Shown here: positions 9,178-16,735 of the stretch, piece after piece | Layout of the letters: each line of letters opens with the position of its first letter | Numbering within the stretch: position 1 is the stretch's first letter | Assembly (NCBI GenBank): GCA_002384055.1 | Contig: DGAU01000029.1 | Coordinates: 19,642 to 77,809, forward strand | Length of the DNA: 58,168 bases | From: Flavobacteriaceae bacterium UBA4022 | GTDB taxonomy: Bacteria; Bacteroidota; Bacteroidia; Flavobacteriales; Flavobacteriaceae | Direction: 5' to 3' | Notes under the pieces: generated by a model | What the model saw: only the letters and a program-made list of their open reading frames with translations | Database searches by the model: none | What the model was told of the DNA's origin: nothing | Translations under genes and position numbers: made by a program

Positions 9178-9836
9178 TAAGCGCTCATGATTTGGTGTAA
9201 AAAATTATGGTCTATTGCGGTAAAATCAGCAAACACATGGTCGGCCCCTTGCAACACTTCTGGCTGACCGATGCCAATGGCCAACATCCCAGCCGCTTTG
9301 GCTGCCTGAATGCCCGCTAGGGAGTCTTCGAAGACGATGCAGTGCTCTGCTGCGATATTGATCTGCAAGGCTGCTTGTAAAAATACTTCTGGGTCTGGTT
9401 TGGCCTTGGTGACATTGGTACCATCGACAACGGCATGGAAGCAGTCCAAAAGATCGATCTTTTTGAGGATCGGTCGTGCATTTTTGCTGGCAGAACCCAC
9501 AGCGAGCTTTTGCCCCTCATGTTTTAGGAAAGTTAAGACCCGAGCAACATCAGGTAATTGCTCCCCAGGATTCATGTCCGCAATAAGATTCAAGTAATCT
9601 TCATTCTTCTGCAACAACAGCTGCTCAAATTCCTCGGGTGGTATGGTCAGATCATGCCAACCCAAAATCAATTCCAAACTCCGTACCCGACTCACGCCTT
9701 TGAGCTGCTCATTGTCCTTATGATCAAAGTCTGCACCCAAAGATCGCGCGATACGTTGCCAGGCTTCGAAATGATATTTTGCCGTATCGACGATGACGCC
9801 ATCGAGGTCAAAAATAAATCCCTTGATCTGTCCCAT
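9177..9836 (-). CDS. pgmB: Beta-phosphoglucomutase
   Basis: Converts beta-glucose-1-phosphate, the GH65 phosphorylase product, to glucose-6-phosphate. It is a 219-residue HAD-superfamily protein with motif I 'FIFDLDGVIVDTAKYHFEAW' (nucleophile Asp10, acid/base Asp12), the cap-domain substrate loop 'KGVSRVRSLELIL', motif II 'AVGSASKNA', motif III Lys in 'TKAKPDPEVF' and motif IV 'IVFEDSLAGIQAAKAAGM'. The Ser-Ala-Ser-Lys-Asn motif is typical of beta-PGM. It overlaps GH65 by one base and starts 9 bases after the dsbD stop. Linkage to GH65 leaves little doubt about its role. Confidence 0.95.
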   Translation of the reverse strand: MGQIKGFIFDLDGVIVDTAKYHFEAWQRIARSLGADFDHKDNEQLKGVSRVRSLELILGWHDLTIPPEEFEQLLLQKNEDYLNLIADMNPGEQLPDVARVLTFLKHEGQKLAVGSASKNARPILKKIDLLDCFHAVVDGTNVTKAKPDPEVFLQAALQINIAAEHCIVFEDSLAGIQAAKAAGMLAIGIGQPEVLQGADHVFADFTAIDHNFLHQIMSA

Positions 9837-9845
9837 GGAGTTGGA

Positions 9846-11837
9846 TTATGGATGTAACGCTTGGTAGCGCATTAGGCCATTGTTAAGCCATTGGGCGTAA
9901 GCTTCTGCATCCGGTGTGTAACCCACTGGTTTTTCTAGAAGGTTCAGCTCTGTATCTAACAAGACATAGTAAGGCTGTGAATTATTTTGAAAATTGATGG
10001 TTTGAAAAGTCGCCCATTTATCGCCAACGGTCTTGATTGCCTTTACTGTTCCATTGGGTTTGGCATAATTGAACTGTGCCGCAGCATCGAGGGGTTTGCG
10101 ATCATCCACATAAAGCGAAATCAGAATATAATCTTCGGACAGCAAAGAGAATACCTCGGGCTCGCTCCATACTTGTTCCTCCATCTTACGGCAATTTACA
10201 CAGGCCCACCCAGTAAAATCTACCATGACTGGTTTGCCTGCCAAACGAGCGGCGGCCATACCCTGGTCAAAGTCTTTGTAGGCCTCAAGGCCCAGCGGAG
10301 CACTCGTCCCTTTATCATAAAGGCTATAAAATAATGGTGGCGGAAAGCCGCTCAATAATTTAAGATTAGCCGCAGGTGTATTGGTCAATCCTGGGGTCAA
10401 ATAAACAAATAATGCAACACTCACAAGTCCGACAAGCCAATTCCCTTTTGGAATTTTTTGCCCCTTAGGCCCATCGTGTGGAAAACGAATCACCCCAAAA
10501 AGATACAAGGCAATACCCAGGGCACAAACCATCCATATAGCAATGAATATTTCGCGCTTGAGCAGCCCCCAATGCTCGACCAAATCGGCGTTGGAAAGGA
10601 ATTTAAAGGCCAAGGCGACTTCGATAAACCCAAGTACCACCTTAACGGTATTGAGCCAACCACCACTCTTAGGTAGTGAATTGAGCCAGTTAGGGAATAG
10701 GGCAAATAATGCAAACGGAAGGGCCAAAGCCAGGCCGAATCCACTCATGCCTATGGTCAGTTGCATCGCGCCACCATCACTGGTGAGGGATCCTCCCAAT
10801 AAGGTGCCTAAGATCGGACCGGTACACGAAAACGAGACAATAGCCAAGGTCAGGGCCATAAAGAAGATGCCGATATAGCCGCCTATTTTGTTGGCTTTAT
10901 CATCCATCTTGGCACTCCATGATTGGGGTAAGGTCAGTTCGAAATAACCAAAAAACGAAATGGCAAACGCAATAAAAATGACGAAAAAGATCACATTCAG
11001 GGTGACATTGGTCGAAATGTTATTGAGAATCTCTGGATTGACCGAGTCCAACAAGTGGAACGGCAAACTCAGTAAAAAATAGATCAAAAAGATGAAGGCT
11101 CCATAGAGCAGTGCGTTAATGGTCCCTTTGGCTTTGTTTTGGGCCCCTTTGGTAAAGAAAGAAACTGTAAGGGGAATCATCGGAAACACACATGGGGTTA
11201 ATAAAGCCAGTAATCCCCCAATAAATCCGAGAAAAAACAAACGCAACAACCCCGTCTCTTCTTGCTCATCGGCTTCGAAAAGGTCGCGTCCTTGGAGCGC
11301 GAGTGATAAGGCTTGGGACTGTATCAAGTCATACTCAGTGAGGTCTTCTTGCACCACCAAAGCCTGGCCTGAAGTTAAGTCTAATGAAAACGACTTAGTA
11401 TCGGGCGGTAAGCATTTTTCTGCATCACAGACCGAATAATAGACCTCAGCGGTGATTTGCAATCCTTCGGGATTAATGACTTGTATGGTCTGCTCAAAAC
11501 GAACATGATCTTCAAAATAAATCACATCCAGCTCAAAAACTGGATCAAAAACAGCGGCTACTGCCGGTTCTAAAGTAGTTCCTGAAAGACGAAAGGTACT
11601 ATCGGAATCATTGTACAAGAATTCTGTCCGAATAGGGCCCTCGTATTGGTCACCAAACTGAGTCTGACTGTATAAATGCCATCCACTGTCTATGGTGGCC
11701 TCCATCACAATGGTATATTGGTCGTTTTTGACGGGCTCAACGCTGACCTGCCAGGTTACGGGATCTAAAAACTCTTGTGCCTGGGCGCTAAAAACTCCCA
11801 GTAAGGTGAATAGGTAAACTAATTTAAATGCTTTCAT
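9846..11837 (-). CDS. dsbD: Thiol:disulfide interchange protein DsbD family
   Basis: Carries reducing power from cytoplasmic thioredoxin across the inner membrane to periplasmic thiols. The 663-residue protein has a signal peptide, an N-terminal DsbD-alpha domain (about 25-145) with Cys137 and Cys142 in 'CDAEKC', a central multi-span membrane domain (about 195-490) with the redox Cys216 in 'TPCVFPMIPLTVSFF' and Cys338 in 'SCTGPILG', and a C-terminal thioredoxin-like domain with Cys546 and Cys549 in 'GWACVNCRKME'. All six functional cysteines are present. It lies 31 bases downstream of tilS and 9 bases upstream of pgmB. A redox gene leading into a maltose cassette is odd; co-transcription may simply reflect gene packing. 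Confidence 0.94.
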   Translation of the reverse strand: MKAFKLVYLFTLLGVFSAQAQEFLDPVTWQVSVEPVKNDQYTIVMEATIDSGWHLYSQTQFGDQYEGPIRTEFLYNDSDSTFRLSGTTLEPAVAAVFDPVFELDVIYFEDHVRFEQTIQVINPEGLQITAEVYYSVCDAEKCLPPDTKSFSLDLTSGQALVVQEDLTEYDLIQSQALSLALQGRDLFEADEQEETGLLRLFFLGFIGGLLALLTPCVFPMIPLTVSFFTKGAQNKAKGTINALLYGAFIFLIYFLLSLPFHLLDSVNPEILNNISTNVTLNVIFFVIFIAFAISFFGYFELTLPQSWSAKMDDKANKIGGYIGIFFMALTLAIVSFSCTGPILGTLLGGSLTSDGGAMQLTIGMSGFGLALALPFALFALFPNWLNSLPKSGGWLNTVKVVLGFIEVALAFKFLSNADLVEHWGLLKREIFIAIWMVCALGIALYLFGVIRFPHDGPKGQKIPKGNWLVGLVSVALFVYLTPGLTNTPAANLKLLSGFPPPLFYSLYDKGTSAPLGLEAYKDFDQGMAAARLAGKPVMVDFTGWACVNCRKMEEQVWSEPEVFSLLSEDYILISLYVDDRKPLDAAAQFNYAKPNGTVKAIKTVGDKWATFQTINFQNNSQPYYVLLDTELNLLEKPVGYTPDAEAYAQWLNNGLMRYQALHP

Positions 11838-11868
11838 TGATCGGTTGTAGTTGTCAATTAATTATGGG

Positions 11869-13179
11869 TCATAAGACTGCAAAATGCATGATATCAGTGG
11901 TTTGACCGGTTATTTTAAATCGGTCATCAAGCCGATAACCCACAACCCATATAATGGCACCATTACTTTCTAATACCCAGATTTTATTTTTGCTCGCTAA
12001 AGATAACTTTTCGTCTTTAAAATACTTGCCTAATTGTTTTTTTCCTTCAAGGCCAAAAGGGTGAAATATGTCATCACTTTTCCAAGGACGCAAACACAAG
12101 GGAAACGATACTAACGACGCATCCACATAGATTTCATTTGATAAAGGCTTTTCCCATTGAGACACCAAATTAATGCGCAGGGTAACAGGGCCTTCAACAC
12201 TATTTTGTCCCTTTTGAATCAAAATGGATTCTTTAGTTGACTCTTGAACCTTGTGGGGTATCATAATAAGCGTCTTGCGGTCCTTTTGAATGCGATGCGT
12301 TGGTGTGTCAATGTACTTGCCGCTTTCTGCTTCAATCAAGTCCGGGATGTCTTTCCATGCCGTGAATCCGTAAGGCTTTAAAACCGCGGTCAAAAGGCTT
12401 TTGGCATGAGGATGTTCGTTAAGTCGCTCTAGGTCAATCACCGCGCCTTGATCGCTTTTAGTGAGGACATCACCAGTGACTAGATTTAAGTAATCGCGCA
12501 ATAAGGTCTCTGCCTGCTGTAGGTTCTGTGTGGTGGTCCTGAAGGCTTTGAGCCAGGGACGTTTCATTTGCTTTAAACCATTGGCCACATGATGTCTTAT
12601 AAAATTTCGCTCATAGTAGTCCGAATCGTTCGATCGGTCTTGACGCCAAACGATATCATGATCTTGCGCCCAGCCTTCGATAGTTTCTCGTGAAAAAGGC
12701 AATAAAGGACGACAGATAAAACCATTTTGATTGGCCATACCACTGAGTCCAGAAAGACCTGTTCCCCTACTCAAATTAAGTAAAAATGTCTCGTGATCAT
12801 CATCGGCGTGATGCGCCACGACGATCGCCTGAAGATTCAATTCGACCCTGATGGCCTCAAAATAGGTATAACGCAATTCTCGAGCAGCCATTTGTACCGA
12901 ACACCCATGATCTTCTATATACTTCGGCACATCGACCCGCTTAACATAATAAGGAGCCGACCACTGCTGAGCCAAAGACGCCACAAAAAGTGCGTCTTGG
13001 TCACTATCTTGGCCCCGCAACTGAAAATTCATATGAACCACGACAAATCGAAAACCAGACTGATGCAACAAGTGGCCTAGAACCACACTGTCACAACCCC
13101 CGCTGCAGGCTAATAGCAGTGGTGACTCTGGGTCAAAGTCAAAGGTTTTTGCGATATGTTCTTTAAAATCGTTGTGCAT
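11869..13179 (-). CDS. tilS: tRNA(Ile)-lysidine synthetase
   Basis: Modifies C34 of the CAU-anticodon tRNA(Ile) to lysidine so that it reads AUA. The 436-residue protein has the PP-loop 'ACSGGCDSVVLGHL' (SGGxDS at 26-31), 'VVHMNFQLRGQDSDQDALFV', 'HHADDDHETFLLNLSRGTGLSGL' and 'RPLLPFSRETI', all diagnostic for TilS. The C-terminal substrate-binding region (about 350-436) is present. A TATTTTTG -7 element (minus strand) is 18 bases upstream of the ATG. pabB lies upstream with a 78-base gap; dsbD follows after 31 bases. Confidence 0.95.
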   Translation of the reverse strand: MHNDFKEHIAKTFDFDPESPLLLACSGGCDSVVLGHLLHQSGFRFVVVHMNFQLRGQDSDQDALFVASLAQQWSAPYYVKRVDVPKYIEDHGCSVQMAARELRYTYFEAIRVELNLQAIVVAHHADDDHETFLLNLSRGTGLSGLSGMANQNGFICRPLLPFSRETIEGWAQDHDIVWRQDRSNDSDYYERNFIRHHVANGLKQMKRPWLKAFRTTTQNLQQAETLLRDYLNLVTGDVLTKSDQGAVIDLERLNEHPHAKSLLTAVLKPYGFTAWKDIPDLIEAESGKYIDTPTHRIQKDRKTLIMIPHKVQESTKESILIQKGQNSVEGPVTLRINLVSQWEKPLSNEIYVDASLVSFPLCLRPWKSDDIFHPFGLEGKKQLGKYFKDEKLSLASKNKIWVLESNGAIIWVVGYRLDDRFKITGQTTDIMHFAVL

Positions 13180-13197
13180 TGTGCCATTATCTCATCA

Positions 13198-13205
13198 CAA
13201 AAATA
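13198..13205 (-). promoter_or_regulatory. -7 promoter element upstream of tilS
   Basis: The minus strand reads TATTTTTG, an exact TAnnTTTG match, 18 bases upstream of the tilS ATG, which suggests a 5' leader of roughly 12-14 bases. No convincing TTG box is seen at -33. It would let tilS-dsbD-pgmB-GH65-amylase be transcribed independently of pabB. Confidence 0.45.
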
Positions 13206-13257
13206 GACTTTTTTACCTGAACCCCTTAACCATCAGAACCATGAAGTCTTAAGGCCC

Positions 13258-14568
13258 TTAACGGCCCAATACCTGCCTTAAGGAGGCGCCCTTGAGCAAA
13301 CATTCCTCATATTCCATTTGGGGATCCGACGCGCTGGTAATGGCCCCACCCACACTGAGGCTAAGGTATCGCCTGTCCGCCGCATATAACAAGGTCCGGA
13401 TCACCACATTGAAATCAAAATCGCCATCAGGGGTCATATACCCAATTGCTCCGCTGTAAAGACCTCTTTTATGGCTTTCAAATTGTTCCATAAGGGTGCA
13501 GGCACGGATTTTAGGCACACCGGTCATACTGCCCATAGGAAAGGTCGCTCTAAGGGCTTGCGCCGGGGTAACCGTTTTGTCGATCTGACAACAAACACTT
13601 GAGACCAATTGATGCACATGGGCATACGATCGGCATGCGCATAGCGCGGCCACAGACACACTTCCCTTTGCCGCAACTTTTGACAAATCGTTGCGCACCA
13701 GGTCCGTGATCATAATGTTCTCGCGGCGTTCCTTGGGATCGTTGACAAATCGCTCACGTTGTTGGCCATCGGCTATGGGATCCGCTAAGCGTTTTGCGGT
13801 ACCCTTGATGGGCTCTGACAAGAGCTCATTACCCTGTTTTTGCAAGTAACGCTCGGGTGATGCACAAAGGGCATATTTATGGCCGTGTCGGTAATAAGCG
13901 GAAAATGGCGCTTTGGAGAATTGATTGAGTTCTAAAAATGTAGCCAGCGGATCCAGAGTGATTTCGTCACAAAAGAACTCTTGACAAAAATTGGTTTCGT
14001 AAATGTCTCCTGCAGCAATATGTTGCTGAATATTTTCTATGGCCTGAATATAGGCTGGTTTAGATATTCTTGGATACAGCTCAATGGGATCAGCTGTCGC
14101 CTTATCAGGCAATGCCATTTGTAGTATTGCAGACAAATCTGTGGGCCATTGCCCATAGCACTCAGGCGTATAATGGGCTTCAAGACGATCGCTATAAACA
14201 ATCATCACTTTTTGAGGCACAAAAAAGTAACCATCTTCGAATCCTAATCCATCTGGATTTTGGCTGTGCAAATCTTCATCGGCATTTTTGAGGTCATAGC
14301 CCAAGTGACCAAACAACCAATCTTTATGGGTTTGCTGAAAGGCATCAAGATCATCAAAAGCCGTTTTGCCCTCTAGAATGATTTCTTGTTGGACGCCAAC
14401 GGCAATCAAAGCCTCATATGGGGTGTCACCAATTGTGGAAAGCGCTTGCTTGTTGGCTGATTTATGCCCATCCAAATACAAACAGGTTTGGTGCTGTGCC
14501 CCCCAGTGGATCAAGTGCTGCTTGACCGCTTCAGTGTTTTGGATATGATGTGTCGCTGTCCTTCTCAT
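13258..14568 (-). CDS. pabB: Aminodeoxychorismate synthase component I
   Basis: Chorismate-binding enzyme that makes 4-amino-4-deoxychorismate for folate synthesis, with a glutaminase partner not seen here. The conserved chorismate-enzyme blocks are 'ASPERYLQKQGNELLSEPIKG', 'REENIMITDLVRNDLSKVA'-like text near 288, 'TFPMGSMTGVPKIRAC' and 'YSGAIGYMTPDGDFDFNVVIRT'. The Lys of 'PIKGT' separates PabB from anthranilate synthase TrpE, which has PIAGT. I prefer the ATG at 14568 (436 residues) to the in-frame TTG two codons upstream. It is shorter than ~450-residue PabB proteins because the N-terminal domain is compact. It lies between lpdA and tilS on the same strand. Confidence 0.88.
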   Translation of the reverse strand: MRRTATHHIQNTEAVKQHLIHWGAQHQTCLYLDGHKSANKQALSTIGDTPYEALIAVGVQQEIILEGKTAFDDLDAFQQTHKDWLFGHLGYDLKNADEDLHSQNPDGLGFEDGYFFVPQKVMIVYSDRLEAHYTPECYGQWPTDLSAILQMALPDKATADPIELYPRISKPAYIQAIENIQQHIAAGDIYETNFCQEFFCDEITLDPLATFLELNQFSKAPFSAYYRHGHKYALCASPERYLQKQGNELLSEPIKGTAKRLADPIADGQQRERFVNDPKERRENIMITDLVRNDLSKVAAKGSVSVAALCACRSYAHVHQLVSSVCCQIDKTVTPAQALRATFPMGSMTGVPKIRACTLMEQFESHKRGLYSGAIGYMTPDGDFDFNVVIRTLLYAADRRYLSLSVGGAITSASDPQMEYEECLLKGASLRQVLGR

Positions 14569-14616
14569 GGTCAACCCAAAGGTCTAAATAGATAAAGGAT
14601 AAAAAGCCGCATTAAT

Positions 14617-16020
14617 TTATAAGTGCAAAGGTCTGTTTTCTGTTGCCGCCAGAGCGGCTTCCTTAATGGCTTCGGCATAGGTCGGGTGTGCATGACTCAT
14701 ACGGGCCAAATCTTCGGCACTGGCTCTAAACTCCATTGCTGTGACCGCTTCTGCGATCAAATCAGCAACCCGTGCACCAACCATATGGACTCCTAAAATC
14801 TCGTCCGTTTCCGCATGACTCAAAATTTTGACAAAACCATCTAAGTCTCCACTAGCGCGGCTACGTCCTAAAGCACGCATTGGAAATTGACCGCTTTTAT
14901 AGGCGACACCGGACGCTTTGAGTTGCTCCTCGGTTTGACCTACAGAGGCCACCTCAGGCCAAGTATAGACCACTCCAGGAATTAAATTATAATTGATGTG
15001 TGGTTTTTGGCCCGCAATAACTTCCGCAGCCATAACACCTTCTTCTTCGGCTTTATGCGCTAACATCGCTCCACGGACCACATCGCCAATGGCATAAATG
15101 TGTCCGATATTGGTCTGCAAATGATCATTGACCATTACCTGTCCCCGCTCACTGACTTGAATTCCGGCATTTTCCAGCCCCAATCCTTCAGTAAAAGGGC
15201 GTCTTCCGACACTGACCAAGCAGTAATCTCCTTCGAAAGTCACTTCGGCCCCTTTTTTGTCCAGGGCCTTTACGGTTACACCCTCTTTGGTGCGGTTAAC
15301 CGCATTGACTTGGTGTGACAAATAAAACTTAACGCCTTGCTTCTTAAGGACTTTGGTCAGTTCTTTACTTTGGGCTCCATCCATCGTAGGGATGATGCGG
15401 TCAAGATATTCCACGACAGAAACCTCAGCGCCTAATCTTCTGTAAACCTGTCCCAGTTCAAGCCCAATGACCCCGCCCCCAATCACAACCAGATGCTTGG
15501 GTACTTCTTTGAGGCCTAAGGCTTCCGTTGAGGTAATGATGCGTTCTTTATCTATGGTGATAAAAGGCAGGCTCGACGGCTTACTTCCTGTAGCGATAAT
15601 ACTGTGTTTGGCTTCTAAGGTTTCTGTCGTATCGGAACCAGTCACCAAAATATGATGGGCATCTTGAAAAGACCCAACACCCTGAATCACGTCAATTTTA
15701 TTTTTGTCCATCAAGTAGTCAATCCCCTTAATGGTTTGTTCTACTACACCCCGTTTGCGGGCCATCATTTGCGCTAAATCCAATTTGATCTCGCCGGTAA
15801 TGGTCACCCCATGTTCCTGCATGTGTTTCTGGGCATCTTCGAAATGATGAGAGGAATCCAGAAGTGCCTTGCTGGGGATACAGCCCACATTAAGGCAGGT
15901 GCCTCCAAGGGTACTGTATTTTTCAATAAGTGCCGTCTTCATACCCAATTGGGCACATCTAATGGCGGCAACATAACCTCCGGGGCCTGATCCTATAACA
16001 ACCACATCATAACTACGCAT
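14617..16020 (-). CDS. lpdA: Dihydrolipoyl dehydrogenase
   Basis: E3 flavoprotein that reoxidises dihydrolipoamide in the pyruvate and 2-oxoglutarate dehydrogenase and glycine cleavage complexes. The 467-residue product shows the FAD site 'DVVVIGSGPGGYVAAIRCAQ', the redox-active disulfide Cys42/Cys47 in 'GGTCLNVGCIPSKALL', the NAD site 'VVIGGGVIGLELGQVYRRLG', 'IYAIGDVVRGAMLAHKAEEEG' and the catalytic His of 'SHAHPTYAEAIKEAALAA'. I chose the ATG at 16020; an earlier in-frame start at 16068 would add 16 residues ahead of the Rossmann fold with no family support and would begin upstream of the promoter element at 16045-16052. No E1 or E2 genes are nearby. Confidence 0.96.
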   Translation of the reverse strand: MRSYDVVVIGSGPGGYVAAIRCAQLGMKTALIEKYSTLGGTCLNVGCIPSKALLDSSHHFEDAQKHMQEHGVTITGEIKLDLAQMMARKRGVVEQTIKGIDYLMDKNKIDVIQGVGSFQDAHHILVTGSDTTETLEAKHSIIATGSKPSSLPFITIDKERIITSTEALGLKEVPKHLVVIGGGVIGLELGQVYRRLGAEVSVVEYLDRIIPTMDGAQSKELTKVLKKQGVKFYLSHQVNAVNRTKEGVTVKALDKKGAEVTFEGDYCLVSVGRRPFTEGLGLENAGIQVSERGQVMVNDHLQTNIGHIYAIGDVVRGAMLAHKAEEEGVMAAEVIAGQKPHINYNLIPGVVYTWPEVASVGQTEEQLKASGVAYKSGQFPMRALGRSRASGDLDGFVKILSHAETDEILGVHMVGARVADLIAEAVTAMEFRASAEDLARMSHAHPTYAEAIKEAALAATENRPLHL

Positions 16021-16044
16021 ATTTGTGTTTTTAAAATGACCCTG

Positions 16045-16075
16045 CAAAGTTACGATACTACAACACAAAACGCAA
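16045..16075 (-). promoter_or_regulatory. Promoter upstream of lpdA (-33 and -7)
   Basis: On the minus strand TTG (16073-16075) is followed after 20 bases by TAACTTTG (16045-16052), matching the Bacteroidota TTG-N19/20-TAnnTTTG arrangement. The -7 box ends 25 bases before the lpdA ATG. This supports the shorter lpdA start. Confidence 0.55.
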
Positions 16076-16116
16076 TGGACCTCAGCTAAATTTTAAAGCC
16101 TAGACAACTGGTTAAA

Positions 16117-16584
16117 CTAACCCTGTCCCGGGGTCAATTTAGTCGTATTCAATATCTGTTCAATAACAAAGGAACTTTCGGTGCTAGCGATATAATTTAG
16201 TGTCGTTAGTTTGGTTAATAAAAAGTTTCTAAAATGCGCCATATCCTTGACCAATACCTTGAGTAAATAATCGTACGAGCCACTCACATGAAAACACTCG
16301 GCCACCTCAGTGAAGGCCAATACATCCTGTTCAAAATCCGTGAGGGATTCTCGCGCATGTTGCACCAGCTTAACATGGCAAAAAACCATAAAACCTAAAT
16401 TAATTTTTTCCCGATCCAGCAAAGCGACATAATACTTGATGACACCGGATCTTTCAAGCTTCTTGATGCGTTCATAAACCGCTGTAACAGATAGATTCAA
16501 CTGATGCGCCAACTGTTTATTGGTTTGCTTACAATCCGTTTGAAGTGCTTGAAGCAAAATAAGGTCATTGTTATCTAATAGCAT
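16117..16584 (-). CDS. Lrp/AsnC-family transcriptional regulator, possible MdeR-like regulator of the adjacent lyase
   Basis: A 155-residue regulator. The N-terminal winged helix-turn-helix is 'LLQALQTDCKQTNKQLAHQLNLSVTAVYERIKKLERSGVI', followed by the RAM/AsnC ligand-binding beta-alpha-beta-beta domain ('VFCHVKLV... VAECFHVSGSYDYLLKVLVKD'). It is divergent from a methionine gamma-lyase-like gene 151 bases away. In Pseudomonas putida the Lrp-type MdeR is divergent from and activates the methionine gamma-lyase gene mdeA, so a similar role is plausible here. The shared intergenic region contains four phased TTAGT/ACTAA half-sites. The family assignment is firm; the target and ligand (methionine or another amino acid) are inferred. 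Confidence 0.92.
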   Translation of the reverse strand: MLLDNNDLILLQALQTDCKQTNKQLAHQLNLSVTAVYERIKKLERSGVIKYYVALLDREKINLGFMVFCHVKLVQHARESLTDFEQDVLAFTEVAECFHVSGSYDYLLKVLVKDMAHFRNFLLTKLTTLNYIASTESSFVIEQILNTTKLTPGQG

Positions 16585-16600
16585 GATGAAAGATTTTCTA

Positions 16601-16608
16601 CAAAACTA
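16601..16608 (-). promoter_or_regulatory. -7 promoter element of the Lrp-family gene
   Basis: The minus strand reads TAGTTTTG, an exact TAnnTTTG match, 17 bases upstream of the ATG at 16584. The first TTAGT half-site of the phased array lies 7 bases further upstream, so binding there could autoregulate the gene. No clear -33 TTG. Confidence 0.45.
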
Positions 16609-16614
16609 TGGATT

Positions 16615-16662
16615 TTAGTGAAATTTTAGTCTATAAATCTATATAACACTAACTATGACTAA
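16615..16662. promoter_or_regulatory. Four phased half-sites (TTAGT x2, ACTAA x2), probable Lrp-family operator
   Basis: TTAGT occurs at 16615-16619 and 16626-16630, and its complement ACTAA at 16648-16652 and 16658-16662. The starts are 11, 22 and 10 bases apart, so all sites lie on about one DNA face, symmetric around 16639. The inner/outer pair TTTAGTC (16625-16631) and GACTAAA (16657-16663) is a perfect 7-bp inverted repeat. Lrp-type proteins bind as multimers to such phased arrays. It lies between the Lrp gene and the methionine gamma-lyase gene. Binding is inferred. Confidence 0.55.
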
Positions 16663-16735
16663 ATATAAACTGAATTATGCCTGTATGATTGACTTTTTAT
16701 AGTCGTTTGTGTATTTTAGATTAAAATATATCATT

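Noticed and set aside
13249..13261. Palindrome TTAAGGCCCTTAA at the end of pabB
   Set aside because: It has a one-base centre, so it cannot fold as a hairpin, and lacks a U-run, so I do not call a terminator.
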